NCBI RefSeq assembly: GCF_033473495.1 | Contig: NC_088941.1 | Span: forward strand, 1,364,001-1,428,000 | Direction of reading: 5' to 3' | Source: Cercospora beticola | Lineage: Eukaryota > Ascomycota > Dothideomycetes > Mycosphaerellales > Mycosphaerellaceae | Length of the DNA: 64,000 nt | In this document: positions 55,650 to 64,000 of the stretch, in pieces | Layout of the letters: each line of letters begins with the position of its first letter | Numbering within the stretch: position 1 is the stretch's first letter | Notes under the pieces: generated by a model | What the model saw: the letters and a program-made list of their open reading frames with translations, nothing else | Told to the model about the DNA's origin: nothing | The model's database searches: none | Made by a program: the position numbers and the translations under genes

Positions 55650-56512
55650 GTTGAACGGGGCCGGGAGTGGGTTGTCATGCAACTTGCGCACTTGGCTGAT
55701 TGCTATGCTGCCATCGGCCGTCGAGAAAGCGATCGCATCGGGCTCCAAACGGAGTCTTTGCAAGGGATGAGAAGGGTGATGGGTCGCTGCCTTGCTGTGA
55801 GGAGTTGCACGCTTGCTTTGAGTGGCCTTGGCACATCTCCTAAGCCACTGTGCTCCGGTCCACTGTACGGAAGCCAATTCCTGAGGATAAAAAAAGACGG
55901 GGTAGCTCGCCGATCGTCGCAATCTAGGAGTCTACGAACTGCGTACACCTAACGCCATACCTGGACATTTGGGATTCCGACACTTTTGCGCAATTGCAAA
56001 ACCCAGATCCCCGTCGAAACAGCGCGCAGACGTCGCTTTCCCGACGTTCTGTTTCGATGTTCGTCGTTCCAGAGCTGTAGCGGGCAGTTCCGTTTTTTGG
56101 TTCGACGCGTGGCCTAGAACCGTTTCTTGGCTTGGAGAGCGATGGTTCGTATCTTGCAGGTACATGTTGTTCCAAGAGCGGCCGTCCCAAAAGGGCAGCG
56201 CGCTTTCCTGACGGACACATGTCGCTTGCAAAGACGAGATGTCGTCGAGAAAGAGGAATGAAGTCCTCATCGTGCCTGGTGCCTGTCAGACGGCTCGGCA
56301 ACCGGTGATAGAAAGATTCCGGTTCCTGTGGCGCAGCTGCCTGAGCCACACTTTCCTAAGCGCGCTTCGTCGTTGCGCGTCACCTGCTCCAGCTCAGTTC
56401 GCAAGCACATATGTAGAGCTACGCGCTTGTTCAAGACAACACGCTCCGAACAGAATACCAAGGTAGTTGACCACACGACTCATCAACAAACTCACCAGAT
56501 TCCGTCCTCACC
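55650..56512. other. Divergent intergenic region, CAP10 gene / PMP3
   Basis: About 860 bp. Frames at 55924-56349 (-) and 55932-56270 (-) overlap in different registers and have no domain, so neither is called. It should hold both promoters. Confidence 0.45.
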
Positions 56513-56885
56513 ATGATCTCCGCAATCATCCTCGTGATAATCACCATCTTCCTGCCACCAGTCGGCGTCTTCCTCGTCGCAGGCTGCGGCGCAGACCTCT
56601 TCATCAACATCTGCCTGACTCTTCTAGGCTACTTGCCAGGTCACATTCACGCGTAAGTCGCAGCTCTTCCCTGTACCCAAACAATACACGAAAACTCAAA
56701 CTAACCTTCCCGCCTTCGATTATAGGTTCTACATCGAATACGTCTACTACTCTCGCAAAGAGCAAGCAGAGCAAGGCTACTACAGCGAACGACCTGCGCC
56801 TGGAGTCTACAGCGACAACGTACAGACGGGCGGCGTCCGAGGTTATGGCACAATAGCACCACAAGGACCTCCACCACAACATTAG
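56513..56885 (+). CDS. PMP3: Pmp3/UPF0057 plasma-membrane proteolipid
   Basis: Two exons, 56513-56652 and 56726-56885, with a 73-nt phase-2 intron (GTAAGTCG...CGATTATAG); 99 aa. MISAIILVIITIFLPPVGVF, LVAGCGADLFINICLTLLGY and LPGHIHAFYIEYVYYSRKEQ are the complete Pmp3 domain with its two membrane helices, and the splice falls inside HAFY. The C-terminal 40 residues (Tyr/Gly/Gln-rich, ending GPPPQH) extend the short yeast form, as is common in filamentous fungi. Pmp3 influences membrane potential and tolerance of cations and stress. The ATG is in a good context (tcaccATGatc). Confidence 0.93.
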
Positions 56886-57344
56886 ATCGGAGCATACGAT
56901 GCGACGTATGCAGCGACAATCGCAACGATGAGGACAACGTGGAGGCTGAGTTGGAATGGAATATGGAATGTTTATGACGTTAGGATAAGGTTGGGTCCAT
57001 ACGAGATTGATTAGTGAACGACGAAGACTCTATACCAGGAAGCAGGCTGGATGCTGGGGAGGGAGACTGCTTCACGGCGTTTGGCTTTGAGATACCCATC
57101 AGTGTTATGACCAGCATGACTTTTGAGCTTTTGCTGATGTATGAAAGCGAGTGGAGAAGTCTTGAAGTTTCATCAGCCTTTTGATCCTGGCGGAAGTGAA
57201 GAAGGTTTCTGCTCGTCATTATTCATACACTCTATCCGGTTCTGTAGGCCTCGAATATTGGCCATGCTGAATGCCCTCAGCCTCGCCATGCATTGCACAC
57301 GATGTGAGTGGAGTAGTCAAAACTGTTCCCAACCCCTCTCGATA
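56886..57344. other. Intergenic region, convergent 3' ends
   Basis: About 460 bp between PMP3 and AIM25. Nothing is recognised in it. Confidence 0.45.
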
Positions 57345-59177
57345 TCAAACATCGAAAAAGTCCCCAATGGCATCTGTCCAACTTCCGCCATCGCCGCCAC
57401 CTTCTCCACCAGCACTTGGTGGGGGTGGTCCATCTCCTGGTCCTCCTCTTCCCCAGGGGTCGTCATTCTCTCCCCATGTATCATTGCTGCTGCTGGGTGC
57501 ATTGTCCTGCGGCGGATACTGCCCGTCCCCGGCAAAAGGCTCGTTCGCAGTCGGACTGGCATCATCGCCTCCTCGAGGGCCGTGCATGCCACGTTGCATG
57601 GCTTCATATCCTGCCATGGATCCTGCACCTGCTATGGCGCCTTCGCCGGCCCCAATCGCGCCGCCAGCACGACCTGCTGCTCCAACAGCGCCTGCAGCGG
57701 CACCTTCGACGGCGCCAGCGCCTTCTGCAGCTCCGGCAGCCCCAGCAGCACCGGCTGCAGCTCCACCCTCCGCAGCGGTTCCGCCACCCATGCCAAACGG
57801 TAGCCACATGGGCATCATGCCGGAACCGCCCGAGTGCCTCGAAAAGTAGTCGAAGTCTATGCAAACCGCCGTGGCGAGCATTGTAGCTCTTTGGTCAAGA
57901 GTCATAGCTGTGCCTTCGCGTTGATATTCAGCTACCGCTTTCCCGTCCGGATCCTGAAGCTGAGCCTGTTGAGCAGCGCTGTCCATACGCAAAGCATAGA
58001 CACCAGTATCGGTGAATATTTCTCGTGCAAAGCCAACGAAGTTGCGATTCACGCTACCAATTGTCTCTTCTGATTCATTGCGTAGCGTAAAGTCCCAGGA
58101 TAGGAATGGTTCGTCAACGTGAGCGAATTGTCTCATTCCCGCTTCGATCGCACTGTCTCCGGTCTTTGCTTCTGTGACTGTCACGTCTTTGGTGTCGGAG
58201 GTTGGACGCTCGCCAGATTCAATGCGCGGTGCGCTGTAGGGATCTGACGGGTCTTCGCTAGGTCGATAGGTCGCCATCGCATATTTCCTTCTCAGTGGAG
58301 CCCATATTTGTCTCGTCTCGCCGATGACACGCATCTCCTCGAGCTTCAGTGGCGAGATCTGCGCAACAGCAGTCTGGTCCACGACAGAGCTCGCGCTCGT
58401 GCCTTGCAAAGCCGTGCTCGTTGACGTTTCTCGCTCTTCATAGCCGCCCGGAGGAACGGGATCGTATATCCTGATGCGACTATTGATCCAAGCAAATGGG
58501 CGATGTATCCTCAGCACTTCCCGCTCATGTTTATCGAATATGTGTGTCGTGAAACTTCGATGTGTCGAGAACATCTGCCTCTTGAACATGCTGCCCATGC
58601 CATGATCTTGTTCTGCGATATACCCTATTGTCTGTCCCTGTCCATCCATGACGATGTAACGATTTGCTTGTTCAAAACCAAGCATGACGTTCATCATCTC
58701 TAGCTGGCGTTGAATGACCAGCGAGCTATTCGACAGGATCGCAAGGGCCGGGTGATCTGGCGGAAGAACGCCATAAGGATCGTCTGGGATACGAACTTCT
58801 GTCACCAGGTCGGATGTGTCTGCTTCGGCGAGGGTAGCGGCGAGCTGGGTGTTTCGTCCTGCTGTTGTCTGGTCGGGCGCTTGGGTGGGCTGCTGGGCCT
58901 CTTCCTGCGGGGCTTCATGTTGCTGCCTCGATATGTTCGCCGTTCTCTCCTCCAGGCTGCGATCCTGTTTTTCGCGACTCAAATTGGTACTGTGCTCATT
59001 TCCATCTTTCTTCGGTATGCTTGCCCATGGTCGGGCTCGCGGTGGCGGTTTGCGTGGAGTTCGACTACCTTTCCATCTCCTTTGCTGTAGTTGACCGCAT
59101 CTCACCCTACCTTGAGTCTGAGCAGATTCTGTGCTCGCTACTCTAGGAAGTCTGAGCAACCATCGCGCTGTAGACAT
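57345..59177 (-). CDS. AIM25: Phospholipid scramblase-family protein, Aim25-like
   Basis: Single exon on the minus strand, 610 aa, ATG at 59177. The N-terminus (MSTARWLLRLPRVASTESAQ and a long Arg-rich, acid-poor stretch) looks like a mitochondrial presequence. The scramblase domain covers about residues 140-450: LAILSNSSLVIQRQLEMMNV, FEQANRYIVMDGQGQTIGYI, FKRQMFSTHRSFTTHIFDKH, FLSWDFTLRNESEETIGSVN and ATMLATAVCIDFDYFSRHSG. Yeast Aim25 is linked to mitochondrial inheritance. Scramblase-family proteins bind and move lipids in a Ca2+-dependent way. The last 150 residues are unusual low-complexity sequence: a Gly/Ala run (about 470-530) and then a Pro/Gly/Asp-rich tail ending DAIGDFFDV. The Gly/Ala run is encoded by GC-rich near-repeats around 57640-57780. 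Confidence 0.88.
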   Translation of the reverse strand: MSTARWLLRLPRVASTESAQTQGRVRCGQLQQRRWKGSRTPRKPPPRARPWASIPKKDGNEHSTNLSREKQDRSLEERTANISRQQHEAPQEEAQQPTQAPDQTTAGRNTQLAATLAEADTSDLVTEVRIPDDPYGVLPPDHPALAILSNSSLVIQRQLEMMNVMLGFEQANRYIVMDGQGQTIGYIAEQDHGMGSMFKRQMFSTHRSFTTHIFDKHEREVLRIHRPFAWINSRIRIYDPVPPGGYEERETSTSTALQGTSASSVVDQTAVAQISPLKLEEMRVIGETRQIWAPLRRKYAMATYRPSEDPSDPYSAPRIESGERPTSDTKDVTVTEAKTGDSAIEAGMRQFAHVDEPFLSWDFTLRNESEETIGSVNRNFVGFAREIFTDTGVYALRMDSAAQQAQLQDPDGKAVAEYQREGTAMTLDQRATMLATAVCIDFDYFSRHSGGSGMMPMWLPFGMGGGTAAEGGAAAGAAGAAGAAEGAGAVEGAAAGAVGAAGRAGGAIGAGEGAIAGAGSMAGYEAMQRGMHGPRGGDDASPTANEPFAGDGQYPPQDNAPSSSNDTWGENDDPWGRGGPGDGPPPPSAGGEGGGDGGSWTDAIGDFFDV

Positions 59178-59730
59178 GTTCGTTAGTGGAAGAACCTGAA
59201 GTTGTGTTGGTGATGACGCTCAGCAAGTATGGAAGCTTTCGGCGCGCGGTCCGTTGCTCGCTTCAGATACACGTCCACATTCCAATGGACGCCTGGCCTG
59301 AACACAACTTCATCGACTCACGCTCTCATCACATTGAGAAAGCTCTGTGAGCCGTCCCAGACAAATTTGGCGTAGTTCTTCTCCATCGAGCTCGCCGCAC
59401 TGAACCGCATCAGTCACACAGAGGATCGCGCTTGCGGAAGAGTAGAGTCATTGACTCGCATTCACGCGGCGTGACATGCTCATTCGCGTGATATACATTC
59501 ACTTTCGAATCGCCTCGGACGAGCACAGATCTCATAAGTATTTCTGAATCAATGTCCTCCCACATTGCACTTGAATCATCATTGATCTGACAGGGCTTGC
59601 TATCCACAACTTCACTCGCTTTCCACTGCATGCTCCAGAAGCACAGAAAGACTCGCGGCGCTACTGCGTCTACGTCCACTTTGACTCTACTACCTGCTGA
59701 ACTCAGACGATCGACAATCAGTGCCTCGTC
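59178..59730. other. Divergent intergenic region, AIM25 / nucleotidyltransferase-like gene
   Basis: About 550 bp. A minus-strand frame at 59410-59772 overlaps the next start and has no domain, so it is not called. It should hold both promoters. Confidence 0.45.
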
Positions 59731-61029
59731 ATGGGCGGCGCAGCATTTGCTCATGCGGTGGCACAAGGACAACCGACACTGCGAACTCCGCGGATGACAC
59801 CAGAGACATATGAACGCTTAAAGACCATCTACCTACAGCGCTTGGCGGAGTTCTTTCCAAATTGCCGTGTCACTCAACTGCGAGAGGCTCCAGGCAAAGC
59901 TGATTATGGCGATATCGATTTCATTGTCGCCTCGGATGGCCCGCTGGATGCCACTCAACTTGCGACTGCTCTTGGAGCAGCTGGCTTCTTGTCGTACGGT
60001 GGTCTACATATGCTGGCTGTAGCCCTCGACGGCGAGAAACACACCGAACCGCCAATAAGGTACACTAACGTCCACTCAAACAAGGGTCGACAGGCGTCAC
60101 CGATACAGAGCGAGTTGGAGTATGCGCAGATTGACATCGACTTGATTGAGCCAGCTTTATTCGACTGGCATGCTTTTTATGCTTCATATGGCGACTTGTC
60201 GGGCTTGCTTGGGCAGATTGTCCACAATCTAGGGTTCACGGTGAGCGATAGAGGTCTATTCCTTCGTCTCAAAGAGCTCGAAGATGCGAAAGCAAAGGCA
60301 AGCGAATTTCACTTGCGCGTCACAGATCGGCAGGGCTTGTTATTTCTTTCGAATGATCCAGACCATGTCATGCAATTCCTCGGCCTCAATGTTGCGCAAT
60401 ATCACTCCACCTTCGACTCTGTGGACGAATTCTACGCCTGGCTCGCAACATGCAGGCTGCTCACTCCAGATTATGTGGGTAACTTGCAGTACAAGCGCAA
60501 AGACACATCGAATCAGCGTCAAAAGGAGCACAAACGATCAATGATCACAAGCTTCTTCAAAGATTATCTGCCATTGCATATGGAGCTAGAGGTTAGCGAC
60601 CTCGATGATTCGGCAACCTGGAAAGACGATCTTGCAAGGCGAAGGCAGGAATGGCGCGAGGAGGCTGTTTCGTTCTTCGATAAGCGGGAAGAAGTTGACA
60701 AGCTTCGAGACGACCTTGCCATTTCTATCGCAAACCAGACTGCCGATTATCTGATCAAGCCGATGGTGGCAAAACACTACGACGGAGGCGAGAAAAAGGT
60801 CGCTGAAATTGTCAAAGCCATTCGTCGATGGGTGGGCTTTGACGGTGGCCAACCAAAGATTTTGGCACACAAACATAGCGATGAAGAATCGCAGTTGCGA
60901 TTCTGGCTGGATGGCGACGCTCTCAGAAATTCAGCTGCTGTGGACGACTGGCTTCGGGACAATTGGGAACAATGCAGGGCATTGGAGCGAGGGAAGACAG
61001 AGCCAGAATTGGCTGCTGCTGTGAAGTGA
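59731..61029 (+). CDS. Nucleotidyltransferase-fold protein of unknown substrate
   Basis: Single exon, 432 aa, ATG at 59731. After a short N-terminus the sequence shows ADYGDIDFIVASDG (D61 and D63) and, about 70 residues on, AQIDIDLIEPA (D135 and D137). This arrangement of acidic pairs on neighbouring strands is that of the polymerase-beta-type nucleotidyltransferase fold. A helical region follows, with LLGQIVHNLGFTVSDRGLFL, KEFHLR-like segments and FLGLNVAQYHSTFDSVDEFY, which may be the substrate-binding lobe, then a basic coiled stretch (ARRRQEWREEAVSFFDKREE). Related uncharacterised proteins occur in many ascomycetes. Catalysis is plausible from the acidic residues, but the substrate (nucleotide, RNA or protein) cannot be read. 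Confidence 0.7.
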   Translation: MGGAAFAHAVAQGQPTLRTPRMTPETYERLKTIYLQRLAEFFPNCRVTQLREAPGKADYGDIDFIVASDGPLDATQLATALGAAGFLSYGGLHMLAVALDGEKHTEPPIRYTNVHSNKGRQASPIQSELEYAQIDIDLIEPALFDWHAFYASYGDLSGLLGQIVHNLGFTVSDRGLFLRLKELEDAKAKASEFHLRVTDRQGLLFLSNDPDHVMQFLGLNVAQYHSTFDSVDEFYAWLATCRLLTPDYVGNLQYKRKDTSNQRQKEHKRSMITSFFKDYLPLHMELEVSDLDDSATWKDDLARRRQEWREEAVSFFDKREEVDKLRDDLAISIANQTADYLIKPMVAKHYDGGEKKVAEIVKAIRRWVGFDGGQPKILAHKHSDEESQLRFWLDGDALRNSAAVDDWLRDNWEQCRALERGKTEPELAAAVK

Positions 61030-61278
61030 AGCACGGAGGCCTCGCACTACGCTGTCGGAAAATCAGTTTCGGGCTCCGGGGCCAAGAATCGAGCCCGTCT
61101 ACGCAACGAATGCGTGCTACAACGCTCAGTATTGACGACGACGAGCGAGAGTGACTCTTGGGCGATGGGGTTGTGCAGCAAGAAGCCTTTTGCTCGGAAC
61201 TCCATCTGAATTTGAGCGGACCAGTCAGTTCTGATCACGGCTACAAGCACCTTCCTGCCTGAATCTCGATGCGTGCAA
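61030..61278. other. Intergenic region, convergent 3' ends
   Basis: A 249-bp gap between converging genes with nothing recognised. Confidence 0.4.
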
Positions 61279-62925
61279 CTACACAACCTCCACTCGCGTG
61301 GTAAACTGCTTGCCCTGATCCTCTTTGGTGTGCGTGGACGCATCATCGCGTGGCCCAGAAGGTCGCGCATCGCTGGCTCTACCGAACAAGGCATCCATCT
61401 GGTCGGGCCTCAGCCCCTTCGTCTCGTGGATGAAGAACACAGCGTAGATAGAGGACAAGACCAGCATCGATGCAAAGAAAATGTACACTCCATATCCCAT
61501 GCTTGTATACATGCTGGGCAGTGCTTTCGTGACGACGAACGTCCAAAGCCAAACACTCATTCCCGCCCATGGTCCACTGATACTCCTGAGAGAAGCAGGA
61601 AAGATCTCGGCCGATATGATCCATGGCAGACCGTTTGCACCAAAAGACCAGGTCGCACCAAAAATCATAATGGCAGCTGTGGCAGCTTTGCCTCCAGCGA
61701 TTGTGCTTGCACTGAGATCAGTCGCTCCAGCTTGTGGTTTACCGACGGCGATGTAGCCTGCCAGGTAATATTGACATGCGGCGCAAGCGAGACAGGACAC
61801 GATCCATGGCTTTTGGCGACCGACACTGTCAATGAAGAAGGTGAAGAAAATGATTGACCCTCCAGCCTTGATCAGACCGTACACTCCAGTCCAGAGAGTT
61901 GTGTCGGTGAGTCCGATGCTGCTGAAGACGGTAGGCGAATAGTAATTGATAGCCGCAGCGCCTGACCAGCCTTGCCACATGAACATGACAAAGACAAGCA
62001 CGAAGCGATTCCAGATGCCCTTGCTGATAGCCTCTCTTGCGGCATCGCTGAGGAAGTTGGTAAAGCTCTTGTTCGCGCCTCGCTGGTTCTCAAGCTCAGC
62101 ATGGACAAAATCGATGTCTTCCGTGATGTAGACATGATCGGCAGGTAAGCATCTGAAGTAGCTGTACGCCTTTCTGGCATCCTCTACTCTGCCCTGCTTG
62201 ATCAACCACACTGGAGATTCTCTGAGGAAGGGTATTCCGATGGCGAGCATCCCAGCCGGCACGAGCTGTACACCCATCGGTATGCGCCAAGCTGTGGACG
62301 ACTCCGTACCGATGGTATGGACGATTCCGTAATTAACCCAGAAGCCAATGACGGCGCCGATTTGATACGCTGACTCGAAGAATCCAGTGAGCCGGCCTCG
62401 AATTGCGGGTGGTGATAATTCGGCGACATATATGGGACACACGGCCGCGATGCCTCCAACACCGAGCCCGGTGAGAAGTCTCCCAGCATATACCAGGCCA
62501 AGTTGAGTTGTTGGAACTGTACAGAGAACTGCGCCGACGGTGAATATGCCGTTCGAGATGACGATCGTCCACCATCTGCCTAGCAGCTCAAGGGCAAAAA
62601 ACATGAAGAGCGCTCCGAAGAAGCCTCCGGCCGAGTCTACAATAATATGATCAGTATCAGATGTTTGGTTGAATAGAATAGTGATAAGACGCTACGAACA
62701 AATACTGGTCAAATTACTGCTAACAGCATCCTGTTCTGCTTTGCTCATATTGAGCATCCCAAAGTCGCGCTTGAACGCAGGCTGCGCAATCGTCGTTCCG
62801 ATAAATGACGAGTCATATCCATATGCAAGGACTCCAAAGGACACAATGATCGCAAAGGCATAGATTCTCCAATTGTAGACCTCTGACGGCGTAGGACGAT
62901 CTTCTTTGGCGCGCTGAAAGCCCAT
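61279..62925 (-). CDS. MFS sugar-transporter family, quinate permease-like
   Basis: Two exons on the minus strand, 62925-62706 and 62636-61279, with a 69-nt phase-1 intron (GTATTTG...TTATTGTAG); 525 aa. The start MGFQRAKEDRPTPSEVYNWR followed by IYAFAIIVSFGVLAYGYDSS closely follows fungal quinate permeases (QutD/Qa-y). The splice joins SSNLTN to SAGGFFGALFMFF. Sugar-porter signatures are present: GRLLTGLGVGGIAAVCPIYV then AELSPPAIRGRLTG, FLRESPVWLIKQGR, and the C-terminal FFIHETKGLRPDQMDALFG. Twelve membrane segments are expected. No other quinate-pathway gene is in the window, so the substrate could also be a sugar or another polyol acid. Confidence 0.9.
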
Positions 62926-63305
62926 GATTGGATTACTGAAAGCAAGACGGTCGGCTGCGATATCGCTACTGTGGTCACGACGCTCGGGTTATATATGTAT
63001 CGAGGGCTGGCGCCAAGACATGTCGTCTTGTGGGGTATTTCTGGGGTATGTGTGGCCGCTATGTGGAGGTCCTGATCAGCCATTGCCTGATTATCTCGTG
63101 CCTTCAATTGCCGATGCATGCAATCGACGCTGTCTCGAGAGCCTCGCGCTCAGTCCGGCGTTCAGCCATGCGAGTTGCGGGGCGTCAAAGATCGACAGCG
63201 GCTCGCCGATATACGGAACGCATTGGAATGGCGGCTGTGGACTATCGTGTGCTATGGAGATGCCTGATTTTGTGTTTGTTCTGCTATGATTTTGTGTTTG
63301 TTCTG
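62926..63305. other. Intergenic region upstream of the transporter
   Basis: The 380 bp between the transporter start and the 3' end of the last gene hold no gene. The 22-bp direct repeat at 63266-63307 lies at its right edge. Confidence 0.45.
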
Positions 63306-63307
63306 CT
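63266..63307. repeat. Two tandem copies of a 20-bp T/G-rich motif
   Basis: GATTTTGTGTTTGTTCTGCT at 63266-63285 is repeated exactly at 63288-63307 with a two-base spacer. The second copy includes two bases of the stop codon of the last gene, so the duplication lies at that gene's 3' end. Confidence 0.75.
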
Positions 63308-64000
63308 AGCATTCCTGTAAGGGATGAATCGGTTGTCTTGGGGCAAGAATGTCGGTATTGATGACTTCCTTCGAGATGCTGCCTTGAATCATATTTGGTC
63401 TCCAACTGATGTTCCCCATGAAATCCGAATCTTGTTCACAATAGTCGGTCCCAGAGTCCAGCAACATAGTCCGATCAAAAGCCAGCTCCGCGCAATCCAT
63501 CCTTTTCAGTATTTGTGCCCAGCACAGCCCATCCTCCGTCCACCAAGAACATCTATGACGAACCGCATGGCATTCAACATCTGGTATCATGGGCAGCAGC
63601 TTCTTCAGCTGGAGATAACCCCGGCACACGTTTGGATGCCTGGGATAGTTGGGGGCATGTGCGCGAGCTTCTTCCGCCGTCTGATCAAAGCATTGAATTC
63701 CTCGGGACTTGAAGTTGCAACAACCAGGATCTGGACCTTCGATGATGATGTGTCGAATGGCGGAAGGTGGTAATTTCTTCCACACACTTGGCTCAGCTTC
63801 ATCATCGTAGTAATAGCCCACGAGAATTTGCGTGCTCATGCACTCCAGGTACTCAGCTCGGGTCTGCCGACTGACCAGTTGCAATGGATGCCACAGTGGA
63901 GGCTTCAGATACTCGGTGTCTCGTTGCGACTCTATGATGCCAACCAGAGAATAGATCTCGTCTCTGAGCTCTTGTGGAAGACAAAACAACACGTTCTTCT
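63306..64000 (-). CDS. F-box/2EXR-like protein, 5' end beyond the window
   Basis: Minus strand, incomplete: the frame is open to the right edge (KNVLFCLPQELRDEIYSLVG) and its apparent first codon at 63992 is GTG, so the true start lies outside. At least 230 aa are visible. LPQELRDEIYSLVG followed by LQLVSRQTRAEYLECM is the opening of the large fungal family of F-box-like/2EXR proteins, which often have no known partner. The rest contains KLLPMIPDVECHAVR and two acidic/aromatic stretches with no catalytic motif. The family is expanded in Dothideomycetes and is usually annotated as hypothetical. Confidence 0.6.
   Translation of the reverse strand, partial: KNVLFCLPQELRDEIYSLVGIIESQRDTEYLKPPLWHPLQLVSRQTRAEYLECMSTQILVGYYYDDEAEPSVWKKLPPSAIRHIIIEGPDPGCCNFKSRGIQCFDQTAEEARAHAPNYPRHPNVCRGYLQLKKLLPMIPDVECHAVRHRCSWWTEDGLCWAQILKRMDCAELAFDRTMLLDSGTDYCEQDSDFMGNISWRPNMIQGSISKEVINTDILAPRQPIHPLQEC

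Noticed and set aside
55924..56349. Minus-strand frames of 112 and 141 codons upstream of the CAP10 gene
   Set aside because: They overlap in different registers, show no family signature, and the CAP10 gene has a convincing start with a signal anchor at 55649.

Overview
This window is nuclear DNA of a filamentous ascomycete. Protein-coding genes sit on both strands, most are split by 47-73 nt GT..AG introns with CTAAC/CTGAC-like branch sites, and the families are typical of Pezizomycotina (HET domain, NmrA, GH16, CAP10, quinate-type MFS, Ytp1, Pmp3). The overall flavour suggests a Dothideomycete (Mycosphaerellales-like), but that placement is inference. Many open frames begin at TTG or GTG; I moved starts to the first plausible ATG and joined exons by hand. 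No transposon and no tRNA or rRNA gene was recognised.

Layout. 0-10 kb: a Mto1/ApsB/Pcp1-type microtubule-organising coiled-coil protein, the SAM-domain RNA-binding protein Vts1, and a secreted GH16 glucanase. 10-19 kb: a HET-domain gene divergent from a large membrane protein of unknown function, then a degenerate tandem array of about 128-bp units (12 recognisable copies, about 15.66-17.19 kb), then a glycogenin-type GT8 gene. 19-24 kb: a small tail-anchored PY-motif protein, Ytp1 and the recombination factor Swi5. 24-32 kb: an Argonaute with an N-terminal zinc-knuckle cluster and a one-base frameshift exactly before the expected fourth catalytic residue, a 3-kb gene-free stretch, and NmrA. 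33-40 kb: a NAP/SET-family histone chaperone, a sodium:solute-symporter-family transporter with five exons, and a secreted beta-lactamase-fold hydrolase. 40-49 kb: Pop2/Caf1 deadenylase divergent from an NDUFB3-type complex I subunit, a p24 cargo receptor, an EthD-domain protein, an unrecognised gene with an in-frame TAG, and a mitochondrial PDK/BCKDK-type kinase. 49-64 kb: the USP7/Ubp15 deubiquitinase, a CAP10 glycosyltransferase, Pmp3, the scramblase Aim25, a nucleotidyltransferase-like protein, a quinate-type MFS transporter and a gene cut by the right edge.

Most genes are independent housekeeping or accessory functions. Vts1, Pop2 and Argonaute all act on mRNA, but they are far apart and nothing shows that they form a cluster. 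The points most worth following are the 128-bp array, the zinc-knuckle Argonaute with its frameshift, and the HET/membrane-protein pair, which resembles known fungal allorecognition gene pairs.
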